NCBI RefSeq assembly: GCF_002056295.1
Contig: NZ_CP020100.1
Span: forward strand, 310,001 to 374,000
Origin: Halopseudomonas phragmitis
GTDB taxonomy: Bacteria > Pseudomonadota > Gammaproteobacteria > Pseudomonadales > Pseudomonadaceae
Length of the DNA stretch: 64,000 nt
Direction: 5' to 3'
In this document: piece after piece, positions 46,095-54,528 of the stretch
Layout: each line of letters opens with the position of its first letter
Position numbering within the stretch: the first letter of the stretch is position 1
The notes under the pieces: model-generated
Seen by the model: the letters and a program-made list of their open reading frames with translations, nothing else
Databases searched by the model: none
What the model was told of the DNA's origin: nothing
Made by a program: the position numbers and the translations under genes

Positions 46095-47368
46095 GATCTG
46101 CCTTGTGCATTGTGGGTGTCATCCAGGGCAAACAGTTCCTGAGCCAGGGCCAGCGCTTCGGCACGCCCCTCGGCACTCATCTGTTTCAACTGAACGCTGG
46201 GGTCATGCAGGAGCTTGTTGGTCAGCGCCCGGGCCATTTCGCTCATCAGCGCAGCCGGGTCACCACCACGTTCCAGTTTGCCTAACGCCTTGCTCAATTC
46301 CTGATCCCGGAACTGCTCAGCGCGCTGGCGGTAGCGCCGCAACACATCGACAGCCGCCAACGCGCGCAGGCGCTGCATGAATTCGTCGGTGCCGATCTCG
46401 ATCAGACGCTCGGCGGCTTCGGCCGCCCCCTGGCGCGAACGCAGGTTTTCTTCAATCACCTCGTGCAAATCGTCGACGGTATACAGATACACATCCCCCA
46501 GACTACCCACTTCAGGTTCGATATCCCGCGGCACGGCGATATCAACCATGAACATTGGTCGGTGCTTGCGCTGCTTCAGGGCCCGCTCGACCGCGCCCTT
46601 GCCCAGAATAGGCAAGGGGCTGGCGGTGGAACTGATGACAATATCGCAGTGGGCCAGCACCTCGGGAATCTGATTGAGAATGATCGCCTGCCCGCCCAGC
46701 GGCTCACTCAGCAGTTCAGCCCGCTCAAGAGTACGATTGGCCACGATCAGGCGCTTGACGCCCTGCTCGAACAAATGCCGGGCGACCAGCCCGATGGTTT
46801 CGCCGGCCCCGATCAGCAATGCGGTGCTGCGCTCCAGGTCCGAGAAAATCTGCCGAGCCAGGCTGACGGCGGCAAAGGCAACCGACACGGGGTTCTCACC
46901 AATCGCGGTGTCGGTACGCACCTGCTTGGCGGTATTGAAGGTGCTTTGGAACAGCCGGTCCAGATAGGGCCCCAGGGTACCCGCCGTACGTGCTGCCTGC
47001 CAGGCATCCTTCATCTGCCCAAGGATTTGCGGCTCACCGAGCACCATCGAGTCCAGCCCGGCCGCCACCCGCATCATGTGCCGAACGGCACCAGCCTCGC
47101 GGTGCAGATAGCTGCAGCGACGCAGTTCCTCGACCGACAGGCCGTGAAATCCGGCCAACCAGTCGATCAGCGACTGGTCGTTGAGCTGGTCCTGGGCACA
47201 GTAGATTTCGGTCCGGTTGCAGGTGGACAAAATCGCCACCTCCTGGGTCCGCGTCTCATCACGTAAACGCTGCAGGGCATCCGCCAACTGTTCAGGCGAA
47301 AAGGCGACCCGCTCGCGCACGTCGACCGATGCCGTCTTGTGATTGATGCCTAGTGCCAGAAAACCCAT
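46091..47368 (-). CDS. hemA: glutamyl-tRNA reductase
   Basis: A 425-residue first enzyme of the C5 route to tetrapyrroles, reducing Glu-tRNA(Glu) to glutamate-1-semialdehyde. Catalytic Cys50 in [17 protein letters not shown]-binding [20 protein letters not shown] and a C-terminal dimerisation helix. GAGG lies four bases before ATG 47368. First gene of the operon; the 180-base divergent gap to the TPR lipoprotein carries its promoter. With hemH at 32 kb it gives the window both ends of haem synthesis. Confidence 0.97.
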   Translation of the reverse strand: MGFLALGINHKTASVDVRERVAFSPEQLADALQRLRDETRTQEVAILSTCNRTEIYCAQDQLNDQSLIDWLAGFHGLSVEELRRCSYLHREAGAVRHMMRVAAGLDSMVLGEPQILGQMKDAWQAARTAGTLGPYLDRLFQSTFNTAKQVRTDTAIGENPVSVAFAAVSLARQIFSDLERSTALLIGAGETIGLVARHLFEQGVKRLIVANRTLERAELLSEPLGGQAIILNQIPEVLAHCDIVISSTASPLPILGKGAVERALKQRKHRPMFMVDIAVPRDIEPEVGSLGDVYLYTVDDLHEVIEENLRSRQGAAEAAERLIEIGTDEFMQRLRALAAVDVLRRYRQRAEQFRDQELSKALGKLERGGDPAALMSEMARALTNKLLHDPSVQLKQMSAEGRAEALALAQELFALDDTHNAQGRS

Positions 47369-47548
47369 GCTGCCTCGTTTATCCTGGGACGGATAGATTC
47401 AAACGTGTAATTGTCCTATGTATGCCAGCGCCGATCAATTACCAGGAGCGGTTCGCGATAAAGCGGCAACAGCCCCAACTTGCGCGCTATGGGTTTGCAC
47501 GAGATCCTGTGTCATGATGAGCATTACGCCGAAACGATTCGAGATTCC

Positions 47549-49279
47549 ATGAAGGCTTCATTCAATCGCACCCTGCTCGCGCTGGGCCTGAGCCTGTGGT
47601 TAGGCGGCTGCGCGGTTACCGGCCAGCAGGCCGAAACCCCGGACCACAGCGCGCCGGACTACGATCTGAGCAGCGAAGCGCAGCCCCCCGTGGTCTACGG
47701 CCAGTTCAGCAAGGACAGCCTGTTCGCTTTGCTGACCGCCGAGATTGCCGGCCAGCGCAACCGCTTCGATATCGCCCTGGGCAACTATCTGGATCAGGCT
47801 CGCCAGACCCGCGACGCGGGTGTAACCGAACGCGCTTTGCGGGTTGCTGAATTCCTCGGCGCCCAGGATCAAGCGCTGGAGATGGCCGAGTTGTGGGTCA
47901 GCATCGCCCCCGACAATCCCGAGGCGCTGCGCGCTGCCGCACTGCATCTGGCGCGCGCCGGGGAACTCCAGCAAGCCATGGCGATGATGCGCCAGGTATT
48001 GGAACTGCATGGCGAAACCCATTTCGATTTCCTCGCGCTGGCCGCCGTGCAAACCGACCCACCAACCCGCGCCGCCCTGCTCAACACCTTGCAACAATTG
48101 CTAGGCGAGTACCCGGACAATGCCCAACTGGTCTTTGCCCAGGCCTTGCTGCTGCAGCAGGAAGAGCGTGACGACGAGGCTCTGGCCCTGTTTCGCAGCC
48201 ACCCTCAGGCCGCCAAGGCCCCAGCCGCAATTCTGTTGCAGAGTCGGCTGCTGACCGCCCGCGGCGACAGCGCCCAGGCCATAAATTTGTTGCAGGGCGG
48301 TTTGCGCGAACACCCGAATGATCAACGCATGCGCCTGCTGCTAGCCCGTCTGCTGGTCGCCGAGGGCGAACTGCAAGCCGCCGCCCGTCAGTTCAGTCTT
48401 CTGCAACAGGACAACCCTGACGACCCTGACCTGCTGCTGACTCTGGGGCTGATCAACCTCGAAGCCGGTAACAGCCAGGCAGCCATCGAGCAACTGGAAC
48501 AGGCCCTGGCCATCGACCCGGACAACAACACCGCTCGCTATCATCTGGGCCTGGCCTATGAGGACCAGGGCCAACAGCAGCAGGCACTGGAGATCTGGCA
48601 GGCGGTCGGTAGCGGCAACGAGTTCCTGAGTGCCCGGCTGCGCGTCAGCCAGGCGCTCAGCCAGCAAGGCCGTACCGATGAGCTGCACGATTATCTGGAA
48701 AGCGAGCGGGCCGCCTACCCGGGAGCGGCCCTGCAACTGCACCTGATCGAGATCGAAACCCTGGTCGAGTCCGATCCAACCCTGGCCATGCAGCGGGTCA
48801 ACCAGGCTCTGCAGCGCTTCGAACTGGACAGCAATCTGCTCTATACCCGCGCCCTGCTGGCCGAGCGCCTGGGCCAGCCAGACACCCTGGAAGCCGACCT
48901 GCGCAGCATCCTCGAACGCGAGCCGGACAATGCCATGGCCCTCAATGCCCTGGGTTACACGCTGGCCGACCGTAACGAACGGCTGGAAGAGGCCCTGGAG
49001 CTGATTGAGCGGGCCATGGCTCTGAACCCCAACGACCCCGCTATTATCGACAGCCTCGGCTGGGTTCACTTCCGACTCGGTAATCTGGAGCTGGCTGAAG
49101 AGCTACTGCGCCGCGCCTATGCCGCCTTCCCCGACCAGGAAGTTGCCGCACATCTGGGCGAGGTCCTCTGGGTCCAGGGCCGCCAGCGCGAAGCACGCAA
49201 GATCTGGGACGAAGCCCTGAAGAAAGACCCGGATAGTCCGCTGGTGCGGGAAACCCGTCAACGCCTGGAACAACGCTGA
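47549..49279 (+). CDS. tetratricopeptide repeat lipoprotein (PA4667-like)
   Basis: A 576-residue lipoprotein with lipobox LWLGGC (Cys21), followed by about a dozen TPR-like helical pairs, for example LLTLGLINLEAGNSQAAIEQLEQALAIDPDN and NALGYTLADRNERLEEALELIERAMALNPND. It probably faces the periplasm from the outer membrane and acts as a protein-interaction scaffold. Start ATG 47549 is chosen for the signal peptide; the ribosome site is weak. Directly followed by lolB (three bases), an arrangement conserved in pseudomonads, so a link to lipoprotein transport is possible. Confidence 0.88.
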   Translation: MKASFNRTLLALGLSLWLGGCAVTGQQAETPDHSAPDYDLSSEAQPPVVYGQFSKDSLFALLTAEIAGQRNRFDIALGNYLDQARQTRDAGVTERALRVAEFLGAQDQALEMAELWVSIAPDNPEALRAAALHLARAGELQQAMAMMRQVLELHGETHFDFLALAAVQTDPPTRAALLNTLQQLLGEYPDNAQLVFAQALLLQQEERDDEALALFRSHPQAAKAPAAILLQSRLLTARGDSAQAINLLQGGLREHPNDQRMRLLLARLLVAEGELQAAARQFSLLQQDNPDDPDLLLTLGLINLEAGNSQAAIEQLEQALAIDPDNNTARYHLGLAYEDQGQQQQALEIWQAVGSGNEFLSARLRVSQALSQQGRTDELHDYLESERAAYPGAALQLHLIEIETLVESDPTLAMQRVNQALQRFELDSNLLYTRALLAERLGQPDTLEADLRSILEREPDNAMALNALGYTLADRNERLEEALELIERAMALNPNDPAIIDSLGWVHFRLGNLELAEELLRRAYAAFPDQEVAAHLGEVLWVQGRQREARKIWDEALKKDPDSPLVRETRQRLEQR

Positions 49280-49282
49280 TTC

Positions 49283-49891
49283 ATGTCCATTATTCGCCTT
49301 TGCACCGTAGTTGGCCTGAGCCTGGCCCTGGCCGCCTGTAGCAGCTTTCATCAACGTGAGACCCTGGAACTGGGCGGCGACAGTCGCGCCTGGCAACAGC
49401 ACCGCAACAGCGTCGAACCTCTGACCGCCTGGACTCTGCAAGGCAAGATCGGCGTGCGCGCGCCACAAGAGTCGGGCAGCGGCACCCTGTTCTGGCTGCA
49501 GCAGCAGGACTACTATGACATTCGCCTGTCCGGCCCGCTGGGCCGTGGCGCCACCCGCATCCAGGGTGACCGCGAAGGTATCGTGCTGGATATCGCCGGC
49601 CAGCAAACCCTGCGTGCCGCCTCAGCCGAAGACCTGCTGGAGCAGGAAATTGGTTGGCGTCTGCCGGTCGATCACTTGCTTTGGTGGGTCCGCGGCCTGC
49701 CCGCTCCCGACAGCCCCAGCCGCCTGCAACTGGACACCGAAAGCCGCCTGGCCCGACTCAGCCAGTCCGGCTGGACCATCGAATACAGTCGCTACCAACA
49801 AGTAGGCGAGCGGCAGCTGCCGCAACGCCTGCAACTGTCCGGACACGATGTCTTGCTGACCCTGGTAGTCACCCAGTGGGATCCGCGCTGA
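49283..49891 (+). CDS. lolB: outer-membrane lipoprotein receptor LolB
   Basis: A 202-residue lipoprotein that accepts lipoproteins from LolA and inserts them in the outer membrane. Lipobox LALAAC gives Cys19. The LolB barrel shows WTLQGKIGVRAPQESGSGTLFW, the conserved hydrophobic loop region and LLWWVRGLPAP. It sits between the TPR lipoprotein and ispE, three bases from each, in one operon. Confidence 0.95.
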   Translation: MSIIRLCTVVGLSLALAACSSFHQRETLELGGDSRAWQQHRNSVEPLTAWTLQGKIGVRAPQESGSGTLFWLQQQDYYDIRLSGPLGRGATRIQGDREGIVLDIAGQQTLRAASAEDLLEQEIGWRLPVDHLLWWVRGLPAPDSPSRLQLDTESRLARLSQSGWTIEYSRYQQVGERQLPQRLQLSGHDVLLTLVVTQWDPR

Positions 49892-49894
49892 ACC

Positions 49895-50749
49895 ATGTCT
49901 GCTCCCACTCTGAGCCTGCCCGCCCCGGCCAAACTGAACCTTTTTCTGCATATCACCGGACGCCGTGCCGACGGTTACCACACGCTGCAGACGCTGTTCC
50001 AGTTTCTCGATCATGGCGACACCCTGCACTTCAATGCTCGCCCTGACGGCCAGATCACCCTGCAACCCGAACTGCCCGGCGTGCCGGCCGAGGCGAATCT
50101 GATCGTTCGTGCCGCCCGCCTGCTGCAACAGGCCAGCGGCACCTCACAGGGAGCCGACATTCAACTGGACAAACGCTTGCCCATGGGCGGCGGCATTGGT
50201 GGCGGCAGCTCGGATGCCGCCACTACCCTGGTTGGTCTCAATCATCTCTGGCGTACCGGCCTGAGCCTTGAACAACTGGCCGAACTGGGCCTGAGCCTGG
50301 GCGCGGATGTGCCGGTCTTTGTCCGCGGCCACGCCGCCTGGGCCGAAGGGGTCGGCGAACAACTGACGCCAGTGACCCTGGATGAGCCCTGGTATCTGGT
50401 GGTGGTTCCACCCTGCCAGGTCAGCACTGCGGAAATTTTTTCCGACCAGAGGTTGACGCGCGATTCTCCGGCCATTACATTAGCGGCCTTCCGTGAGCAC
50501 GGTGGTCGGAATGACTGCTTGCCGGTTGTTGCAGCGCGTTACCCAGAAATTCGTAACACGTTGATCTTGCTAAACAAATATTGTGAGGCTAAGATGACCG
50601 GGACTGGCAGTTGCTTGTTTGGGGCCTTCCCAAACGAACGCGAAGCTGATAAAGTTCGCGCCCGGTTGCCAGCCACACTGCAAACCTTTGTTGCACAGGG
50701 TTGTAACGTTTCACCGTTGCATGCCCAGCTCAACAAAGCGGCGTATTAA
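49895..50749 (+). CDS. ispE: 4-diphosphocytidyl-2-C-methyl-D-erythritol kinase
   Basis: A 284-residue GHMP kinase of the MEP isoprenoid pathway. It has [21 protein letters not shown] at the N-terminus, the ATP-binding [16 protein letters not shown] at 95-110 and a C-terminal [11 protein letters not shown]. The last 300 bases (about 50430-50740) switch to AT-rich and otherwise rare codons (TTA, CTA, ACA, AGG), unlike the rest of the gene, while the protein remains a normal IspE. A possible internal promoter lies there. Three bases after lolB. Confidence 0.96.
   Translation: MSAPTLSLPAPAKLNLFLHITGRRADGYHTLQTLFQFLDHGDTLHFNARPDGQITLQPELPGVPAEANLIVRAARLLQQASGTSQGADIQLDKRLPMGGGIGGGSSDAATTLVGLNHLWRTGLSLEQLAELGLSLGADVPVFVRGHAAWAEGVGEQLTPVTLDEPWYLVVVPPCQVSTAEIFSDQRLTRDSPAITLAAFREHGGRNDCLPVVAARYPEIRNTLILLNKYCEAKMTGTGSCLFGAFPNEREADKVRARLPATLQTFVAQGCNVSPLHAQLNKAAY
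50567..50595 (+). promoter_or_regulatory. candidate promoter inside the ispE 3' end, reading into tRNA-Gln and prs
   Basis: TTGCTA (50567-50572) and TAAGAT (50590-50595) are 17 bases apart in an AT-rich patch of ispE. Each box matches four of six consensus positions. Transcription would start about 175 bases before tRNA-Gln. Confidence 0.3.
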
Positions 50750-50777
50750 GGATGCAACCGAGCATCCGGACAGTTAC

Positions 50778-50852
50778 AGGGGCGTAGCCAAGCGGTAAGG
50801 CAGCGGGTTTTGATCCCGCCATGCGTTGGTTCGAATCCAGCCGCCCCTGCCA
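50778..50852 (+). tRNA. tRNA-Gln (anticodon TTG)
   Basis: A 75-base cloverleaf. Acceptor AGGGGCG pairs with CGCCCCT, the D-arm contains AGCCAAGCGGTAAGGC, the anticodon loop TTTTGAT gives TTG, the T-arm is TTGGTTCGAATCCAG, and the terminal CCA is encoded. It lies 28 bases after ispE and 124 before prs, a placement conserved in pseudomonads. No promoter of its own is visible close by, so co-transcription with ispE or prs is likely. Confidence 0.97.
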
Positions 50853-50976
50853 TTTTCTCTCCGGCAGCAATCAAGACATCGTGAGACCGAAGTATTCGGC
50901 CGGATGGCTTTGCCGTTTCCGTCGAACCTCGCTCTCCAATCGCCTCGACCACTACCCAAGTTAAAGGTATTGCAGC

Positions 50977-51918
50977 GTGTCCAAGATGATGGTTTTTACG
51001 GGGAACGCCAACCCCGATCTGGCACGACGCGTCGTGCGTCAACTGCACATTCCCCTCGGTGATGCCTCGGTTGGTCGCTTCAGTGATGGCGAAGTCGCCA
51101 TCGAACTGAACGAAAACGTGCGCGGCAAGGACGTCTTCATCATCCAGTCCACCTGCGCGCCAACCAACGACAACCTGATGGAGCTGGTGGTCATGGCCGA
51201 CGCCCTGCGTCGTTCCTCTGCCAGCCGCATCACCGCAGTGGTCCCCTATTTCGGCTACGCCCGTCAGGATCGTCGCCCACGCTCGGCCCGTGTACCGATC
51301 AGCGCCAAGGTCGTAGCCGACATGCTCGACGTCGTCGGCGTTGACCGCCTGCTGACCGTCGACCTGCATGCCGACCAGATTCAGGGCTTCTTCGATATCC
51401 CGGTCGACAACATCTACGGCTCGCCTGTTCTGGTCGATGACATCATCAGCCAGCGCCATGACAACCTGATGATCGTATCCCCGGATATCGGTGGCGTAGT
51501 CCGCGCCCGCGCCGTGGCCAAGCAGCTGGGCGTTGACCTGGCAATCATCGACAAGCGTCGGCCCAAGGCCAACCAGTCGGAAGTGATGCACATCATCGGC
51601 GACGTTGAAGGTCGTACCTGTATTCTGGTCGATGACATGGTCGATACCGCCGGCACTCTGTGCCATGCCGCCAAGGCCCTGAAAGAGCACGGTGCCTCCA
51701 AGGTTTTCGCCTATTGCACCCACCCGATCCTGTCGGGCAAGGCCATCGAGAACATCAGCGGCTCGGCACTCGACGAACTGATCGTCACCAACACTATTCC
51801 GCTGTCGGCGGCCGCAACGCATTGCGAACGCATCCGCCAACTGGACATGGCGCCGATCGTCGCCGAAGCCATGCGCCGGATCAGCAACGAAGAATCCATC
51901 AGCGCCATGTTCCGCTAA
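50977..51918 (+). CDS. prs: ribose-phosphate pyrophosphokinase
   Basis: A 313-residue enzyme that makes PRPP from ribose-5-phosphate and ATP, supplying the salvage enzymes encoded at 23-25 kb as well as de novo nucleotide, His and Trp synthesis. Motifs are [35 protein letters not shown], the ribose loop [17 protein letters not shown] and the C-terminal [11 protein letters not shown]. The start is GTG 50977 (MSKMMVF matches pseudomonad Prs), with AAAGG upstream. Followed by a terminator. Confidence 0.97.
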   Translation: MSKMMVFTGNANPDLARRVVRQLHIPLGDASVGRFSDGEVAIELNENVRGKDVFIIQSTCAPTNDNLMELVVMADALRRSSASRITAVVPYFGYARQDRRPRSARVPISAKVVADMLDVVGVDRLLTVDLHADQIQGFFDIPVDNIYGSPVLVDDIISQRHDNLMIVSPDIGGVVRARAVAKQLGVDLAIIDKRRPKANQSEVMHIIGDVEGRTCILVDDMVDTAGTLCHAAKALKEHGASKVFAYCTHPILSGKAIENISGSALDELIVTNTIPLSAAATHCERIRQLDMAPIVAEAMRRISNEESISAMFR

Positions 51919-51940
51919 GGAGCAGGCACTGGGTAAACAG

Positions 51941-51963
51941 CCCGGACAGGTGTCCGGGTTTTT
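51941..51963 (+). terminator. intrinsic terminator of prs
   Basis: CCCGGACA pairs with TGTCCGGG (tip bases GG), followed by TTTTT. It starts 23 bases after the prs stop. A textbook Rho-independent terminator. Confidence 0.9.
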
Positions 51964-51970
51964 CATCAAT

Positions 51971-52006
51971 CATCCGCCGCGTTGGTCGCAAACGCCCGGA
52001 TGTTTT
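51971..52006 (+). promoter_or_regulatory. terminator-like hairpin in the rplY leader
   Basis: CATCCG pairs with CGGATG; inside, GCGTT pairs with AACGC around a seven-base loop; TTTT follows. It lies 8 bases after the prs terminator and ends just before the AAGGAG of rplY. It may be a second terminator or, being adjacent to the ribosome site, an attenuator or ribosomal-protein autoregulatory hairpin for L25. The latter is inference. Confidence 0.5.
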
Positions 52007-52021
52007 AGCAAGGAGACTACA

Positions 52022-52648
52022 ATGGTCGACTTCACTCTGAATGCGAAAGCGCGTAATGACCTGGGGAAAGGTGCGAGCCGCCGCCTGCGTCGTAACGCCG
52101 ATCTGGTACCGGCCATCGTTTACGGTGGCGAGCAAGAGCCGCAGAGCATCGCTCTGGAAGCCCGTGAACTGAAAAAGGCCCTGGAAAACGAGGCGTTCTA
52201 CTCCCACGTTATCAGCCTGTCGGTTGATGGCAAGAGCCAGGAAGTTCTGCTCAAGGCCCTGCAACGTCACCCGGCCAAGTCGCACGTCATGCACGCCGAC
52301 TTCCTGCGCGTCGTTGCCGGTCACAAGGTTACCGTTCTGGTACCCCTGCACTTCATCAATGAAGATGCTTGCGTTGGCGTCAAGAAAAGCGGCGGCGTGA
52401 TCTCCCACACCATGACCGAAGTGGAAGTATCCTGCCTGCCCAAAGACCTGCCGGAGTTCATCGAGGTCGATATGGCCAAAGTTGAACTGGGTCAGATCGT
52501 TCACCTGTCCGACCTCAAGCTGCCCAAAGGCGTGACCGCCGTTGCCCTGACCCAGGGTGCCGATCACGATCTGCCGGTTGCCAACGTCCACGCTGCCCGC
52601 GTAGCTTCTGGCGACGCAGCTGCTGAAGGCGAAGAGTCGGCTGAGTAA
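52022..52648 (+). CDS. rplY: 50S ribosomal protein L25/general stress protein Ctc
   Basis: A 208-residue long form of L25 (Ctc type), with an N-terminal 5S-rRNA-binding domain ([33 protein letters not shown]) and a C-terminal TL5-type beta domain (about 98-190) plus an acidic tail. It binds the 5S rRNA loop E in the large subunit. AAGGAG lies seven bases before ATG 52022. It begins the rplY-pth-ychF unit. Confidence 0.97.
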   Translation: MVDFTLNAKARNDLGKGASRRLRRNADLVPAIVYGGEQEPQSIALEARELKKALENEAFYSHVISLSVDGKSQEVLLKALQRHPAKSHVMHADFLRVVAGHKVTVLVPLHFINEDACVGVKKSGGVISHTMTEVEVSCLPKDLPEFIEVDMAKVELGQIVHLSDLKLPKGVTAVALTQGADHDLPVANVHAARVASGDAAAEGEESAE

Positions 52649-52679
52649 TTGATCCGCTGACCCAAGAGGGGCGCCGGTT

Positions 52680-53267
52680 GTGACGCAGGGAATCAGGATG
52701 TTGGTGGGGCTGGGCAATCCCGGCACTGAATACGCACTGACCCGTCACAATGCCGGCGCCCTTTTTGTTGAGCGCCTGGCCGCGCAGCACAATACGTCGC
52801 TACGCGCCGAAAGCAAGTTTTTCGGCCTCACCGGCCGCCTGACCCTCAAGGGCCAGGATATCCGCCTGCTGATCCCCACCACCTACATGAACCGCAGTGG
52901 CCAGGCCGTGGCCGCACTGTCGAGCTTCTACCGTATCGAACCCGAACAGATTCTGGTCGCCCATGACGAACTGGACCTGCCGCCGGGGGTGGTCAAATGC
53001 AAGAAAGGGGGCGGCCATGGCGGTCATAACGGCTTGCGCGACATCATCGCCAAGCTGGGCAACAACAACGCTTTTCATCGCCTGCGCCTGGGCATCGGTC
53101 ATCCCGGTCACAGCTCGCAGGTCACCGGTTACGTACTGGGCCGTGCCCCCAAAGACGAACAGCAGGCCCTGGATGACTGCATCGATGCGGCCATCGCCGA
53201 ATTGCCTGGCATGATCGACGGCGACTGGACCCGGGTCATGCAACGCCTGCACAGTTTCAAAGCCTGA
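52680..53267 (+). CDS. pth: peptidyl-tRNA hydrolase
   Basis: A 195-residue enzyme that recycles peptidyl-tRNA. Conserved elements are [18 protein letters not shown] (catalytic His23 with Asn13), [38 protein letters not shown] and [12 protein letters not shown] 52680 with GAGGGG upstream is preferred over ATG 52698, because other pseudomonad Pth proteins have the same few extra residues. Confidence 0.96.
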   Translation: MTQGIRMLVGLGNPGTEYALTRHNAGALFVERLAAQHNTSLRAESKFFGLTGRLTLKGQDIRLLIPTTYMNRSGQAVAALSSFYRIEPEQILVAHDELDLPPGVVKCKKGGGHGGHNGLRDIIAKLGNNNAFHRLRLGIGHPGHSSQVTGYVLGRAPKDEQQALDDCIDAAIAELPGMIDGDWTRVMQRLHSFKA

Positions 53268-53302
53268 ACCTTTACCCGCCGGACACGGCAGAGGACACGA
53301 TT

Positions 53303-54403
53303 ATGGGATTCAATTGCGGTATCGTCGGCCTGCCCAATGTGGGCAAATCGACCCTGTTCAACGCCCTGACCAAAGCCGGCATCGGTGCCGAGAACTTCCC
53401 GTTCTGCACCATTGAGCCGAACAGCGGCATCGTGCCCATGCCCGACCCACGCCTGAGCGCACTGGCAAGCATCGTCAAGCCGGAGAAGGTCATTCCCACC
53501 AGCATGGAATTCGTCGACATCGCCGGTCTGGTCGCAGGCGCCTCCAAGGGTGAAGGTCTGGGCAACAAGTTCCTGGCCAACATCCGCGAGACCGACGCCA
53601 TTGCCCACGTGGTCCGCTGCTTCGAAGACGACAACGTAATCCACGTCTCCAACAGCGTCGACCCCAAGCGCGACATCGAAATCATTGATCTGGAACTGAT
53701 CTTTGCCGACCTCGACAGCTGCGAAAAGCAGTTGCAGCGCGTCAGCCGCAACGCCAAGGGTGGCGACAAGGAAGCACTGGCCCAGAAAGCCCTGCTGGAG
53801 CAACTGATCCCTCACTTCACCGAAGGCAAGCCGGCCCGCTCACTGCTGAAGAATCTCAGCCCGGAAGAGCGCACCCTGGCCAAGGGTTTTCACCTGCTGA
53901 CCAGCAAGCCGGTGATGTACATCGCCAACGTCGCCGAGGACGGCTTCGAGAACAACCCGCACCTTGATGTGGTCAAGGCCATTGCCACTGAAGAGGGCGC
54001 CGTGGTGGTCCCGGTGTGCAACAAGATCGAAGCGGAAATCGCCGAGCTCGATGACGACGAGGAAAAGCAGATGTTCCTCGAAACCATGGGCATGGACGAG
54101 CCGGGCCTGAACCGGGTAATTCGCGCCGGCTACGAACTGCTCGGCCTGCAGACCTACTTCACCGCCGGAGTTAAGGAAGTCCGCGCCTGGACCGTCAAGA
54201 TCGGCGCCACCGCCCCGCAGGCAGCCGGCGTAATCCATACCGACTTCGAAAAGGGCTTCATCCGCGCCGAAGTGGTCAGCTATGACGACTTCATCCAGTA
54301 CAACGGCGAAGCCGGCGCCAAGGAAGCCGGCAAATGGCGCCTGGAAGGCAAGGAGTACATCGTCAAGGATGGCGACGTGATGCATTTTCGCTTCAACGTC
54401 TGA
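53303..54403 (+). CDS. ychF: redox-regulated ATPase YchF
   Basis: A 366-residue Obg-like P-loop protein (OLA1/YchF) that binds ribosomes and prefers ATP. Walker A is [14 protein letters not shown] near residue 9, with the FPFCTIEPN switch [18 protein letters not shown] (G3), a coiled-coil insert and a C-terminal TGS domain (from about residue 283, ending in MHFRFNV). The rplY-pth-ychF order is conserved in many gammaproteobacteria. A terminator follows. Confidence 0.98.
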   Translation: MGFNCGIVGLPNVGKSTLFNALTKAGIGAENFPFCTIEPNSGIVPMPDPRLSALASIVKPEKVIPTSMEFVDIAGLVAGASKGEGLGNKFLANIRETDAIAHVVRCFEDDNVIHVSNSVDPKRDIEIIDLELIFADLDSCEKQLQRVSRNAKGGDKEALAQKALLEQLIPHFTEGKPARSLLKNLSPEERTLAKGFHLLTSKPVMYIANVAEDGFENNPHLDVVKAIATEEGAVVVPVCNKIEAEIAELDDDEEKQMFLETMGMDEPGLNRVIRAGYELLGLQTYFTAGVKEVRAWTVKIGATAPQAAGVIHTDFEKGFIRAEVVSYDDFIQYNGEAGAKEAGKWRLEGKEYIVKDGDVMHFRFNV

Positions 54404-54420
54404 TCAGCAGCCATCCTGGA

Positions 54421-54444
54421 AAGCCGCTTGCTCAAGCGGCTTTT
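54421..54444 (+). terminator. intrinsic terminator of rplY-pth-ychF
   Basis: AAGCCGCTT pairs with AAGCGGCTT around GCTC, followed by TTTT then CTGTTTTT. Located 17 bases after the ychF stop. Confidence 0.92.
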
Positions 54445-54528
54445 CTGTTTTTGTCCGGTCCTGTTGCAGCCCTGCCTGACGCCAAACGTGCCATACTCTG
54501 ACGGACCGGTTTATGGAGAAGTCTGTCC

